This document shows positions 20,643 through 28,992 of a stretch of 64,000 nt of DNA, one piece after another. The stretch is from Paracidovorax konjaci (GTDB lineage Bacteria > Pseudomonadota > Gammaproteobacteria > Burkholderiales > Burkholderiaceae_C): assembly GCF_900112675.1 (NCBI RefSeq), contig NZ_FOMQ01000009.1, positions 124,001 to 188,000 of the forward strand, read 5' to 3'. A program made the position numbers and the translations under genes. Under the pieces are notes generated by a model that was not told the origin of the DNA, did no database searches, and saw nothing but the letters and a program-made list of their open reading frames with translations. Position 1 is the first letter of the stretch; every line of letters begins with the position of its first letter.

Positions 20643-20645
20643 CCC

Positions 20646-20662
20646 GTGCCCTGGCCGGGCAC
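20646..20662 (+). terminator. Weak hairpin after the MHYT-GGDEF gene
   Basis: Stem GTGCCC / GGGCAC with a 5-base loop starts 4 bases after the stop codon; no long T-tract follows. It lies between convergent genes, so a termination role is plausible but weak. Confidence 0.35.
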
Positions 20663-20667
20663 CCCAA

Positions 20668-20723
20668 TTTGCTACTTAATTGATAGCAAACTATTCAATG
20701 GATCCGGCGGCATGGAGGCGAAA
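20668..20723 (+). repeat. Dispersed ~55-bp repeat, copy B
   Basis: Hairpin TTTGCTA (20669-20675) / TAGCAAA (20684-20690), then CTATTCAATGGATCCGGCGG and CATGGAGGCGAAAT. This is the clearest copy. It shares the 20-mer ATGCCGCCGGATCCATTGAA (complement strand) exactly with the copy inside dapE. Located between convergent genes. Confidence 0.8.
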
Positions 20724-20762
20724 TGACTGGAAGCCCGTGGCTGGCACCGCGGCCCGGCGCGG

Positions 20763-21563
20763 TCAAAACCTCGGCCGGGCGAGCCGCTTGCTGGCCCGGG
20801 ATATCGCATAGTTCACGAGGCAGTAGAGTGCCGCGACCACCAGGTACACGGGCACCAGGGAGTGGTAGTTGGCGATCAGCACCTTGGCGTTCTGCATGAG
20901 TTCGCCGTAGGTGACGACATAGCCGAAGGTGGTGTCCTTGACCACGATGACCAGTTGCGCCACCAGCGCCGGGACGATGTAGCGCAGGGCCTGGGGAAAG
21001 ACGATGGAGAAGAACACCTGGGCTTCGGTCAGCCCCAGGCTGCGTGCGGCATCGGTCTGGCCGCGCGGGACGGCGAGCACACCCGCGCGGTACACCTCGG
21101 CCACCACCGCGGCGGTGCTGAGGCCCACCGGCAGCGTCAGCATCCAGTAGGTGCCGAGCTTGATCCCGGCCTGCGGGAGCACCAGGAAACACACATAGAT
21201 GAGCAGCAGCGTTGGCGTGCCGCGCAGGAACTCGATGACCGCGGTGCTCGGCCAGCGGACGATCCGCGGCCGTGCGAGGCGGCCCACCATCAGCACCAGC
21301 CCGAGCGTCAGTGCGATGGCGGCGGACATCGCCGCCGATGCCACCGTGCCGAGCAGGCCGCTGGCCAGGAACTTCCAGGTCGTCGGCCAGGCGAAGAATG
21401 TCCAGTAGCGCGCGTCGAGCTGCCCGGCCGAATGGAACCGGAACACGACGGCCGCAGCCACGAGGAGCAGCACGGCTGCCGTGGCCGCGCTCATGGCCCG
21501 CATGCGCCTGCGGGCCTGCGGACTGGGGGCGCCGAACAGAATGTCTTCGAGGGTGCGGCTCAT
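20763..21563 (-). CDS. Amino-acid ABC transporter permease (HisM/GluD type)
   Basis: 266-aa inner-membrane permease. TM helices lie at about residues 24-43, 65-95, 110-130 and more toward the C terminus. The ATPase-contact EAA loop is AARSLGLTEAQVFFSIVFPQALRYIVPAL (from about 173). FLRGTPTLLLIYVCFL is the usual amino-acid permease core. Its ATG overlaps the stop of the preceding permease gene (21560-21563). Works with the second permease and the binding protein upstream; no ATPase gene is present in the unit. Confidence 0.92.
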   Translation of the reverse strand: MSRTLEDILFGAPSPQARRRMRAMSAATAAVLLLVAAAVVFRFHSAGQLDARYWTFFAWPTTWKFLASGLLGTVASAAMSAAIALTLGLVLMVGRLARPRIVRWPSTAVIEFLRGTPTLLLIYVCFLVLPQAGIKLGTYWMLTLPVGLSTAAVVAEVYRAGVLAVPRGQTDAARSLGLTEAQVFFSIVFPQALRYIVPALVAQLVIVVKDTTFGYVVTYGELMQNAKVLIANYHSLVPVYLVVAALYCLVNYAISRASKRLARPRF

Positions 21564-22222
21564 CGCAGTATCCGCATCTTCTTTTCGAGGGTGGCGCCCG
21601 CCCAGGCGATGAGCAAGCCGCTTGCCACGTACATCGCTGCCGCCACGGCGAAGGCGGCCATGCCGGCCGCGGAATCCGTGGCGATCTTGGACACCAGCGC
21701 GGTCAGCTCCCGGCCGGGAAACGGCACCTGCGAGGCCAGCGAGGTCGACAACATCAGCGCGATCAGCAGCGAGGTCATCGGCTGCACCACTGCACGCAGC
21801 GCCTGCGGCATGACCACCGCGGAGATGACGCGCACCGGCCGCATGCCCAGGCTGAGCGCGGCCTCGATCTGGCCGCCGCCCACGGTGTTGATGCCCGAGC
21901 GCAGGTAGTCCGCCGTGAACGCGGAGCAGACCAGCGTCAGCGTGAGCACCACGGCCGGCTCATAGTCGATGAGCACCTCGAGATCGGGCAGCGCGAACAC
22001 GATGAAGATCAGCAGCGCCACGCTGGGAATGTTGCGGAAGATCTCGACATATCCCGTCAGCACGAAGCGCAGCGGCGGCAGCGGCATGAGCCGGAGCACC
22101 GTCACGGCCATGCCCAGCAGGAAGCCGGGCACGAACGACAGGGCGGTGAGCTTCCATGTCAGAAAAAGGGCCTGCCCGAAGGCAGGCCCGTAGTCGGCCA
22201 GGACTTTGGCGACGTCGCCCAT
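21560..22222 (-). CDS. Amino-acid ABC transporter permease (GluC type)
   Basis: 220-aa permease with five or so TM helices and the EAA motif (IEAALSLGMRPVRVISAVVMPQALR). EIFRNIPSVALLIFIVF is typical of glutamate-family permeases. It follows the binding-protein gene by 3 bases and overlaps the next permease by 4, so the three are one operon. The heteromeric permease pair fits polar or acidic amino-acid uptake. Confidence 0.92.
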   Translation of the reverse strand: MGDVAKVLADYGPAFGQALFLTWKLTALSFVPGFLLGMAVTVLRLMPLPPLRFVLTGYVEIFRNIPSVALLIFIVFALPDLEVLIDYEPAVVLTLTLVCSAFTADYLRSGINTVGGGQIEAALSLGMRPVRVISAVVMPQALRAVVQPMTSLLIALMLSTSLASQVPFPGRELTALVSKIATDSAAGMAAFAVAAAMYVASGLLIAWAGATLEKKMRILR

Positions 22223-22225
22223 CGC

Positions 22226-23128
22226 TCAGGGAAGGGCGGGCGGCGTCGGCACGGCGGTGCTGCCCGTGCGCTGCCCGATGGAGATGGTCCAGAGCTTCGC
22301 CCAGGTGCCGTCGGCTTCGATCTTCTTCAGGAAATCGTTGATGAAGGCCACGCCGTCGGAGCCCTTGGGCAGGCCGATGCCGTAGGGGTCCTGCGCACCG
22401 AAGGGTGTGCCCGCCAGCTTGGCGTCGCCGCTCCCGAGGCTCAGGGCGTTGAGCAGCAGCGTGTGGTCGGTGACGTAGGCGTCCACGCGCCCCTGGCGCA
22501 GCGCGTCGAGCGCTTCCTGGTGCGTCTGGAATTCCTGCACGGCCGCCTTGGGCGCGTGCTGCGCCAGGATGGCGGGGCCGGTCGAGCCGGCCTGCGTGGC
22601 GACCTTCCTGCCGCCCAGGTCGCCGTACGACTGGATCGCCTTGTTGTTCGCCTTAACGAGCACCCCGGCCTGCGAGGTGTAGTAAGGGCCGGCGAACGCG
22701 ATCTTCTCGGCGCGCGCGGGGGTGATGGAATACGTGGCGAACACCATGTCCACCTGGTCGTTGATGAGCACCTGCTCGCGCGTGGACGAGTTCACCTGCG
22801 TGAGCTGGAACCTGGTCGCGTCGCCGAGGATGTAGCGGGTGATGAGCTGCGCCAAGCCGGCGTCGAAGCCGCGGATTTTGCCGTCCTTCTCGTTGAGCAG
22901 CGAGAAGAGGTTCGAGGTTTGCGTGCCCCCCAGGCGCAGCGTGCCGGCCTGCTTGACCTTGGTGGCCCAGGTGCTCGATGCGATGGCCGCGGCGCTGGCC
23001 ACGGGGCCCTGCGCCACCAGCTCGTCGAAGGCCGCCGCATTGATGGGCGTGCCTTGCGCGAAAAGCGACCCGCTGGCCGCGACCGCCAGGGCCGCCACGG
23101 TGGATTTCAGAAGGGATGTGATCGACAT
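22226..23128 (-). CDS. Amino-acid ABC transporter substrate-binding protein
   Basis: 300-aa periplasmic type-2 binding protein. Signal peptide at residues 1-25 (LLKSTVAALAVAASGSLFAQ). Ligand-site segments include GGTQTSNLFSLLNEKDGKIRGFDAGLA, VDMVFATYSITPARAEKIAFAGPYY and KVATQAGSTGPAIL. Start MSITSLLK has a GAGAGGA site; a longer frame extends into divergent promoter DNA. First gene of the three-gene uptake unit. The GluB-like TxxR/GxD pattern suggests glutamate or a related amino acid. Confidence 0.9.
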   Translation of the reverse strand: MSITSLLKSTVAALAVAASGSLFAQGTPINAAAFDELVAQGPVASAAAIASSTWATKVKQAGTLRLGGTQTSNLFSLLNEKDGKIRGFDAGLAQLITRYILGDATRFQLTQVNSSTREQVLINDQVDMVFATYSITPARAEKIAFAGPYYTSQAGVLVKANNKAIQSYGDLGGRKVATQAGSTGPAILAQHAPKAAVQEFQTHQEALDALRQGRVDAYVTDHTLLLNALSLGSGDAKLAGTPFGAQDPYGIGLPKGSDGVAFINDFLKKIEADGTWAKLWTISIGQRTGSTAVPTPPALP

Positions 23129-23480
23129 GCGGTCCTCTCGAATCGGTGTGAATTGAATCAATTTATAGCAGCTATGGAATGCACGACGCCGCTCGCAAGG
23201 GGGTGGGCCCCTGGGGATGCACCCGATACGCCAACCCGCCCCCGCCGTGGCGGACAGCCGCCCCTTCCGGCGCGCAGCGGCAGCCGGGTGCCCCCGGCAG
23301 TATCCACCCACCCGGCGGCGCGATACCGCCCGGTCACCACGCGCATCGCATATGCATAGTTGCGAATCTTCGTTCAGGCCGCACCGCCTGCCGCCTACAG
23401 TGGCCAGGCCATCCGCCCCACCCGTTCCTGCCACCCCGGCACCGCCCTGCTCCCCGTCCGCCTTTGCCCACCTCCGCTCC
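23129..23480. other. Divergent intergenic region between two ABC-transporter operons
   Basis: About 350 bases. It contains AATTTATAGCAGCTATGG at 23159-23176, a small hairpin without the repeat tail, and CGCATATGCA at 23347-23356. That 10-mer recurs upstream of hyuA in minus-strand orientation. Promoters for both operons must lie here; no clear -35/-10 pairs are assigned. Confidence 0.5.
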
Positions 23481-24464
23481 ATGAGACTCAAGCTCGCATT
23501 CCGGGCGCTCGGCCGCACCCTGTGGCAAGCCCTGCCCACCGTGCTGGGTGTCGTGGTGCTCAACTTCCTGCTGCTGCAGCTCGTGCCGGGCGACGCGGCC
23601 GATGTCATCGCGGCCGAATCGGGCTCCGCCACGGCGGAAAGCATGGCCCAGCTGCGCAGCCACTTCGGGCTGGACATGCCGCTGCTCCAACAGTTGGCCA
23701 GCTATCTGAACCACCTCGCCCACTTCAGCCTGGGCACCTCGCCGCGCTACAACATGCCGGTCACCGATCTGATCGCCGGGCGCCTGGGCAACACGCTGCT
23801 GCTGATGCTCACGGCCCTCGGCTTCGCGCTGGCCGTGGGCGTCACGCTGGGCTGCACCATGGCCAGCCGCGTGGGGCGCTGGCCGGACCGCCTGCTGTCG
23901 GTGCTGGCCCTGCTGCTGTATTCCACGCCCAGCTTCTGGCTCGGCCTGATGTCCATCGTGCTGTTTTCCGTGCACCTGGGCTGGCTGCCCACGGGCGGCA
24001 GCGGCACCATCGGCAGCGGCGCCACGGGCTGGGCTGCGGCCGTCGATGCGCTGCGCCACCTGGTGCTGCCGGCGCTGGCGATGTCCGGCTTCTACATCGC
24101 GATCTTTTCACGGCTCACGCGCGCATCCATGCTGGAGGTGAGCCGCCAGGATTTCGTGCGCACCGCGCATGCCAAGGGCCTGGCTCCGCTGGCCGTCACG
24201 CTGCGCCACGTGCTGCGCAATGCGCTGATCCCCGTCACCACCGTGGCCGGCATGCACTTCGGCACGCTGCTGGGCGGCGCCGTGGTGGTGGAGACCGTCT
24301 TCAACTGGCCCGGTCTCGGCCGGCTGGCCTTCGAATCCGTGATGGCGCGGGACTACACCGTCCTGCTCGGCATCCTGCTGCTCTCGTCGCTGCTCGTGAT
24401 CCTCGCCAACATGCTGGTGGACCTGCTCCACGCCTGGCTGGATCCCCGCATCCAGGTCCGCTGA
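23481..24464 (+). CDS. Dipeptide/oligopeptide-type ABC permease (DppB family)
   Basis: 327-aa inner-membrane permease with six TM helices, the N-terminal VVVLNFLLLQLVPGDAADVI signature of DppB/OppB and the EAA-loop segment DFVRTAHAKGLAPLAVTLRHVLRNALIPV. First gene of a unit with a DppC-type permease and a fused double ATPase. The neighbouring family-5 binding protein and hydantoinase operon suggest peptide or cyclic-amide/amino-acid uptake. Confidence 0.93.
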   Translation: MRLKLAFRALGRTLWQALPTVLGVVVLNFLLLQLVPGDAADVIAAESGSATAESMAQLRSHFGLDMPLLQQLASYLNHLAHFSLGTSPRYNMPVTDLIAGRLGNTLLLMLTALGFALAVGVTLGCTMASRVGRWPDRLLSVLALLLYSTPSFWLGLMSIVLFSVHLGWLPTGGSGTIGSGATGWAAAVDALRHLVLPALAMSGFYIAIFSRLTRASMLEVSRQDFVRTAHAKGLAPLAVTLRHVLRNALIPVTTVAGMHFGTLLGGAVVVETVFNWPGLGRLAFESVMARDYTVLLGILLLSSLLVILANMLVDLLHAWLDPRIQVR

Positions 24465-24480
24465 TCCCCCCGCCACTGCC

Positions 24481-25395
24481 ATGTCCACACCGTTCCACGC
24501 ACTGCCCGCCGCCGAAACCGCACCGCTCGCGGCGGATAGCGCTCCCGCACCCGCCGCCGGCCGGCGCGCGGCGCTGCGTGCGCTCACGCGCAATCCGTCC
24601 GCGATGGCGGGCGCCCTGCTGCTCGTCCTGATGGTCCTGCTCGCCTTCAGCGCACCGTGGCTCTACCCTGGCGACCCGCTCGACATGGTGGCCACGCCGC
24701 TGCTCTGGCCCGGGCAGGAAGCCCAGTTCCCCCTGGGCAGCGATTCGCTGGGGCGCGACGTGGCCGCGGGTCTGGCGCATGGCGCGCGGGTGTCGCTGGC
24801 CGTGGGCGTGGTGGCGGCCGCGCTCAGCCTGCTGATCGGCATCGTGGTGGGCGCGCTGGCCGGCTACTTCGGCGGCGTGGTGGACGACGTGCTGGTACGC
24901 ATCACCGAGCTGTTCCAGACCGTGCCCTCTTTCCTCTTCGTGATCGTGGTGGTGGCCATCGGACAGCCGTCCGTCCCCGTGATCGTTCTCGCGATCGGGC
25001 TGGCCTCCTGGCCCGTGATCGCGCGCCTGGTGCGGGCCGAGTTCCGCGCGCTGCGCGAGGCCGAATTCATCCTGGCCGCGCGCAGCCAGGGTTTCAGCCA
25101 CCTGCGCACCATCGTGCAGGAGATGCTGCCCAACGCGCTCCCGCCGGTCATCGTGACCACCTCGGTGCTGGTGGCCAGCGCCATCCTCATCGAATCGGGC
25201 CTGTCCTTCCTCGGCATGGGCGACCCCAACGCCGTGTCGTGGGGCAGCATGATCGGCGAGGGGCGCGAACTGCTGCGTACCGCCTGGTACCTCACGGCCC
25301 TGCCCGGCCTGACCATCGTGCTCACCGTGCTGGCGCTCAACCTCCTGGGAGACGGGCTCAACGACGCCCTCAATCCCCGCTTGCGCGGCCGCTGA
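24481..25395 (+). CDS. Dipeptide/oligopeptide-type ABC permease (DppC family)
   Basis: 304-aa permease. The cytoplasmic N-terminal Ala/Pro-rich stretch (1-40) precedes the OppC_N helix (about 42-60). The characteristic FPLGSDSLGRDVAAGLAHGARVSLAVG follows, then the EAA loop (FILAARSQGFSHLRTIVQEMLPNALPPV) and LIESGLSFLGMGDPNAVSWGSM. It begins 16 bases after the DppB-type gene and pairs with it. Confidence 0.94.
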   Translation: MSTPFHALPAAETAPLAADSAPAPAAGRRAALRALTRNPSAMAGALLLVLMVLLAFSAPWLYPGDPLDMVATPLLWPGQEAQFPLGSDSLGRDVAAGLAHGARVSLAVGVVAAALSLLIGIVVGALAGYFGGVVDDVLVRITELFQTVPSFLFVIVVVAIGQPSVPVIVLAIGLASWPVIARLVRAEFRALREAEFILAARSQGFSHLRTIVQEMLPNALPPVIVTTSVLVASAILIESGLSFLGMGDPNAVSWGSMIGEGRELLRTAWYLTALPGLTIVLTVLALNLLGDGLNDALNPRLRGR

Positions 25396-25428
25396 GCCCG
25401 CAGCGATCTGCCCCTCGAAGGCTTTTCC

Positions 25429-27135
25429 ATGACATCCGCCACCGCCCCGCTGCTGGACATCCGCCAACTCGGCATCCGCTTCCAGACCGCGCAGGGCCCC
25501 GTCGATGCCGTGCAGGACCTCGACCTCACACTGCGGCGTGGCGAGACCCTGGCCCTGGTGGGCGAATCGGGCTGCGGCAAGTCCACCACCGCGCTGGCGC
25601 TGCTGCGCCTGCTGGCGCCCGGGGCGCAGGTACGGGGCCAGATCCTCTTCGAGGGCCGGGACATCCTGTCCCTGCCCCCGCGCGAGCTGCAGGCCCTGCG
25701 CGGCGCCGATATCTCGATGGTCTTCCAGGAGCCGATGACGTCGCTGAATCCGGTGCACACCATCGGCGCGCAGATCGCCGAGACGCTGCGCCTGCACGAG
25801 GGCCTGCCCGCGGCGGCGGCACTGCGCCGCGCGGTCGAGCTGCTGGAGCTGGTGCGCATCCCCGATCCGCACCGCCGCGTGCACGACTACCCGCATCACC
25901 TCTCCGGCGGCCAGCGCCAGCGCGTGATGATCGCCATGGCCGTGGCCTGCCGCCCCCGCCTGCTGGTGGCCGACGAACCCACGACCGCGCTGGACGTGAC
26001 CATCCAGGCGCAGATCCTGGAACTGCTCGACGGGCTGCGGCGCGAGCTGGACATGGCACTGCTGCTCATCACCCACGATCTGGGCCTGGTCGCCCAATGG
26101 GCGGACCGGGTGGCGGTGATGTACGGCGGCCGCAAGGTGGAAGAGGCGCCCACGGCCCCGCTGTTCGTCACCCCCGCCCATCCGTACACCCGCGGCCTGC
26201 TCGGCGCCTCTCTGCACGGCGGCCGAACGTTGCACTACTCCGAGGCGCGCCTGCCCGAGATCCAGGCCCGCGTGGAGCCGGCCACCGGGGAGCGCAGCTT
26301 CACCCTGCACGTGCCGCCGGCACGCGGCACCACGCGCATCGGCGGCGGCACCGCGCCCCTGCTCGACGTGCAGGACCTGCGCACCGACTACGCCACGCGC
26401 AGCGGCGGCGTGGTGCATGCCGTCGACGGCGTGGGCTTTCAGATCGGCGCGGGCGAGACCCTCGGCCTCGTCGGCGAGTCGGGCTGCGGCAAATCCACGC
26501 TCTCCCGCACCCTGCTGCGGCTGGTGGCCCCCACCTCCGGGCGCATCGTCTTCGACGGCACCGACATCGCGGGCTTGCCCGAGCGCTCGCTCAAGCCCTG
26601 GCGGCGGCGCATGCAGATGGTGTTCCAGGACCCGTACGCATCGCTCAATCCGCGCCGCAGTGTGTTCGACATCCTGGACGCCGTGCTGACCGTGCACGGC
26701 GTGGCCAACCGGCAGGAAAGGCGCCAGCGCATCGCGGCCATCCTCGACCGCGTTGGCCTGCCGCGCAGCGCCGCCGGTCGCTACCCGAACGAGTTCTCCG
26801 GCGGCCAGCGCCAACGCATCGGCATCGCCCGCGCGTTGGTGGTGAGACCGTCCCTGGTGGTACTGGACGAGCCCGTATCGGCGCTCGACGTTTCTGTGCA
26901 GGCCCAGATCCTGAACCTGCTGGCCGAGCTGAAGGAAGACTTCGGCCTTTCGTACCTGTTCATCTCGCACGACCTCTCGGTCGTGCGCTACATCGCCGAC
27001 CGCGTGATGGTCATGCACCAGGGCCGCATCGTCGAAACCGGCAGCCACCAGGACATCTGGCAGCGGCCGCAGCACCCGTACACGCGCAGCCTGATCCGGT
27101 CCGTGCCCGGGGTGGAGCACCGCAAGGCGGCCTGA
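25429..27135 (+). CDS. Fused dipeptide ABC transporter ATPase (DppD-DppF in one chain)
   Basis: 568-aa protein with two complete nucleotide-binding domains. NBD1 has Walker [10 protein letters not shown] at 45-53, signature [12 protein letters not shown] and Walker [16 protein letters not shown]2 has Walker [10 protein letters not shown] near 349, signature [12 protein letters not shown] and [12 protein letters not shown]. Each half carries the oligopeptide-ATPase C-terminal extension (for example [15 protein letters not shown] and [13 protein letters not shown]). Lies 33 bases after the DppC-type gene. The fused arrangement replaces separate DppD and DppF subunits and would energise the two permeases just upstream. 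Confidence 0.94.
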   Translation: MTSATAPLLDIRQLGIRFQTAQGPVDAVQDLDLTLRRGETLALVGESGCGKSTTALALLRLLAPGAQVRGQILFEGRDILSLPPRELQALRGADISMVFQEPMTSLNPVHTIGAQIAETLRLHEGLPAAAALRRAVELLELVRIPDPHRRVHDYPHHLSGGQRQRVMIAMAVACRPRLLVADEPTTALDVTIQAQILELLDGLRRELDMALLLITHDLGLVAQWADRVAVMYGGRKVEEAPTAPLFVTPAHPYTRGLLGASLHGGRTLHYSEARLPEIQARVEPATGERSFTLHVPPARGTTRIGGGTAPLLDVQDLRTDYATRSGGVVHAVDGVGFQIGAGETLGLVGESGCGKSTLSRTLLRLVAPTSGRIVFDGTDIAGLPERSLKPWRRRMQMVFQDPYASLNPRRSVFDILDAVLTVHGVANRQERRQRIAAILDRVGLPRSAAGRYPNEFSGGQRQRIGIARALVVRPSLVVLDEPVSALDVSVQAQILNLLAELKEDFGLSYLFISHDLSVVRYIADRVMVMHQGRIVETGSHQDIWQRPQHPYTRSLIRSVPGVEHRKAA

Positions 27136-27225
27136 TCGGCGCGGAACTGTCGCCGATCCACTCCACCGCAGAGGCGTGCACGGCCGCTGCGCGTGAAGCA
27201 CGCCAGCAGGCCGCACGCTCCTGTG

Positions 27226-28818
27226 TCACTTCTTCGGTTCCACCCACACATCCGCCAGGTTGGATTCCACGCCATCGGCCGTCAGCGAATGGTCGTGCAC
27301 GCGCTGGTGGGCGATGGTAATGAACGCGGGCTGGTAGAGGTTCAGGTCCGGCACATCGCGCGCCACGATGTCCTGGAACTCCTTGAACAGTTGCTTGCGG
27401 CGCACCGGGTCGTTCTCCACCGCGGCGTCTTCGAGCAGCTTGTCGACCACCGGGCTGGCGTAGTGGGTGCCGTTGGAGAAGGGAACGCCCTTGATGAAGT
27501 TCTTGCTCCAGTAGAGGCGTTGCACGCCCACCGTGGGATCGAACAGGTTGCTGGCCCCGTTGGTGGTGAAGGCGAAGTCGCGGTCGGTGTAGATGCGCTT
27601 GATGAACGCGCTGGGGTCCTGCGCGCGCACGGTCACGGCGATGCCCACGCGCGCCAGGGCCGTGCGGATGTAGTCGGCCAGGCGCTGGCCGTCGCCGCTG
27701 ATGGGGTTGAAGTCCAGCGGCACGGCGAAGCGGCTCGCGCCCTTCCTGGGGTAGCCGGCTTCGTCGAGCAGCGCGTTGGCCTTCTTCACATCGAACGCAT
27801 AGGGCGACGGCGCGGGGTCGTGGAAGGCCTTGAGGCCGGGCGCGATGGGCGAGTAGCTGACCTGGCCGTAGCCGTAGTTGACCACCTTGACGATGACGTT
27901 GCGGTCCAGCGCGTGGGCGATGGCCTGGCGCACCTTGTCGTTCTTGAAGTATTCGTTGTCGAGATTGAACTCCAGCCGCGTCACGTTGTGCGAATAGCTG
28001 TTGCCCTTGGTCTCGAAGCGAAGCGTGGGCACTTTCTTCAGGCGGTCCAGGTCGGCCTGGGGCACGGGCGTGCGGTAGCCCAGGTCCACGGTGCCGGTCT
28101 CGAAGGCCACGGCGGCGGCGGCGGGGTCGGTCACGAAGCGCACGATGAGCTGGTCGATGAAGGGCTTGGGCTTGTCCCAGTATTCAGGGTTGCGCTCATA
28201 GACGATGTGGCTGCCGCGCACCCATTCCTTGAACCTGAATGGCCCGGTGCCCACGGGCGCGTTGTTGGCCGGGTTGGCCTTGGCGTCGGTGCCGTCGTAC
28301 AGGTGCCTGGGCACGATGGGGGTCTCGGACGCCACCAGCGCGCGGATCAGGTAGGGGGCGGGCTTGGACAGGCGCAGCACGGCCGTGTGCTTGTCCGGCG
28401 TGTCCACGCCCGTCACGTTGGCGAAGGTGTTGCGACCGCGCGGGTGGATCTGCTTCAGGAGGTTGATCGAATACGCCACGTCGGCGGAGGTGAACTCCTT
28501 GCCGTCGTGCCATTTCACGCCCTGGCGCAAAGTGAAGGTGTAGGTCAGGCCGTCGGGGCTGATGGACCACTTGGTGGCCAGTTGCGGCTGCGGGTTGACG
28601 TCGTAGTCGTACTTGAGCAGGCCTTCGGTGACCTTGGCGCTCACGCTGAGGATGGGCGTGGCGACGTTGGCCACGGTGACCAGTGCCGTGGGCTCCGAGG
28701 GCAGCAGCAACGTGAGCGAGCCCTCGTGGTTCGGCGGCGCGGCGTGGGCGGCCAGGCCGGCGGCCAGCAGGCCGGCGATGAGGGTGGAACGGGGGATCAG
28801 GCGCAGGAGCGGAGACAT
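27226..28818 (-). CDS. ABC transporter substrate-binding protein, family 5
   Basis: 530-aa periplasmic peptide/nickel-type (SBP_bac_5) receptor. Signal peptide at residues 1-27 (TLIAGLLAAGLAAHA). Family blocks: LTYTFTLRQGVKWHDGKEFTSADVAYS, VGTGPFRFKEWVRGSHIVYERNPEYW and NVIVKVVNYGYGQ. Convergent with the transporter operon and 174 bases downstream of the hydantoinase operon on the same strand. It is therefore the probable receptor for the DppBC-DF-like transporter, delivering the hydantoinase substrate or a peptide (inference). Confidence 0.93.
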   Translation of the reverse strand: MSPLLRLIPRSTLIAGLLAAGLAAHAAPPNHEGSLTLLLPSEPTALVTVANVATPILSVSAKVTEGLLKYDYDVNPQPQLATKWSISPDGLTYTFTLRQGVKWHDGKEFTSADVAYSINLLKQIHPRGRNTFANVTGVDTPDKHTAVLRLSKPAPYLIRALVASETPIVPRHLYDGTDAKANPANNAPVGTGPFRFKEWVRGSHIVYERNPEYWDKPKPFIDQLIVRFVTDPAAAAVAFETGTVDLGYRTPVPQADLDRLKKVPTLRFETKGNSYSHNVTRLEFNLDNEYFKNDKVRQAIAHALDRNVIVKVVNYGYGQVSYSPIAPGLKAFHDPAPSPYAFDVKKANALLDEAGYPRKGASRFAVPLDFNPISGDGQRLADYIRTALARVGIAVTVRAQDPSAFIKRIYTDRDFAFTTNGASNLFDPTVGVQRLYWSKNFIKGVPFSNGTHYASPVVDKLLEDAAVENDPVRRKQLFKEFQDIVARDVPDLNLYQPAFITIAHQRVHDHSLTADGVESNLADVWVEPKK

Positions 28819-28936
28819 GGAACAGAACGATCAGGAGGAAGGAACAGGGTGCAGCGGATGACCGGTGCATTCGAAAGAAGGAACTGGGTTGCCGTCGCCG
28901 GATGGCCGGTGCGATGGGCTGCAACGGCCATCCGGG

Positions 28937-28956
28937 GGCTGCCAGCGCTGGCAGCC
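28937..28956. promoter_or_regulatory. Perfect 20-bp palindrome between hyuB2 and the binding-protein gene
   Basis: GGCTGCCAGCGCTGGCAGCC is fully self-complementary. It lies 119 bases upstream of the binding-protein ATG and 37 bases beyond the end of the second hyuB. It could be an operator or, as a 10-bp stem without loop, part of an intercistronic hairpin; no T-tract follows. Confidence 0.45.
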
Positions 28957-28992
28957 ATTCCCATTGCATCAACAGTGCATGGAACGGCCTCC

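Noticed and set aside
24301-27216. 971-codon minus-strand open frame
   Set aside because: Antisense to the three dipeptide-transporter genes, which have clear motifs; composition typical of a shadow frame.
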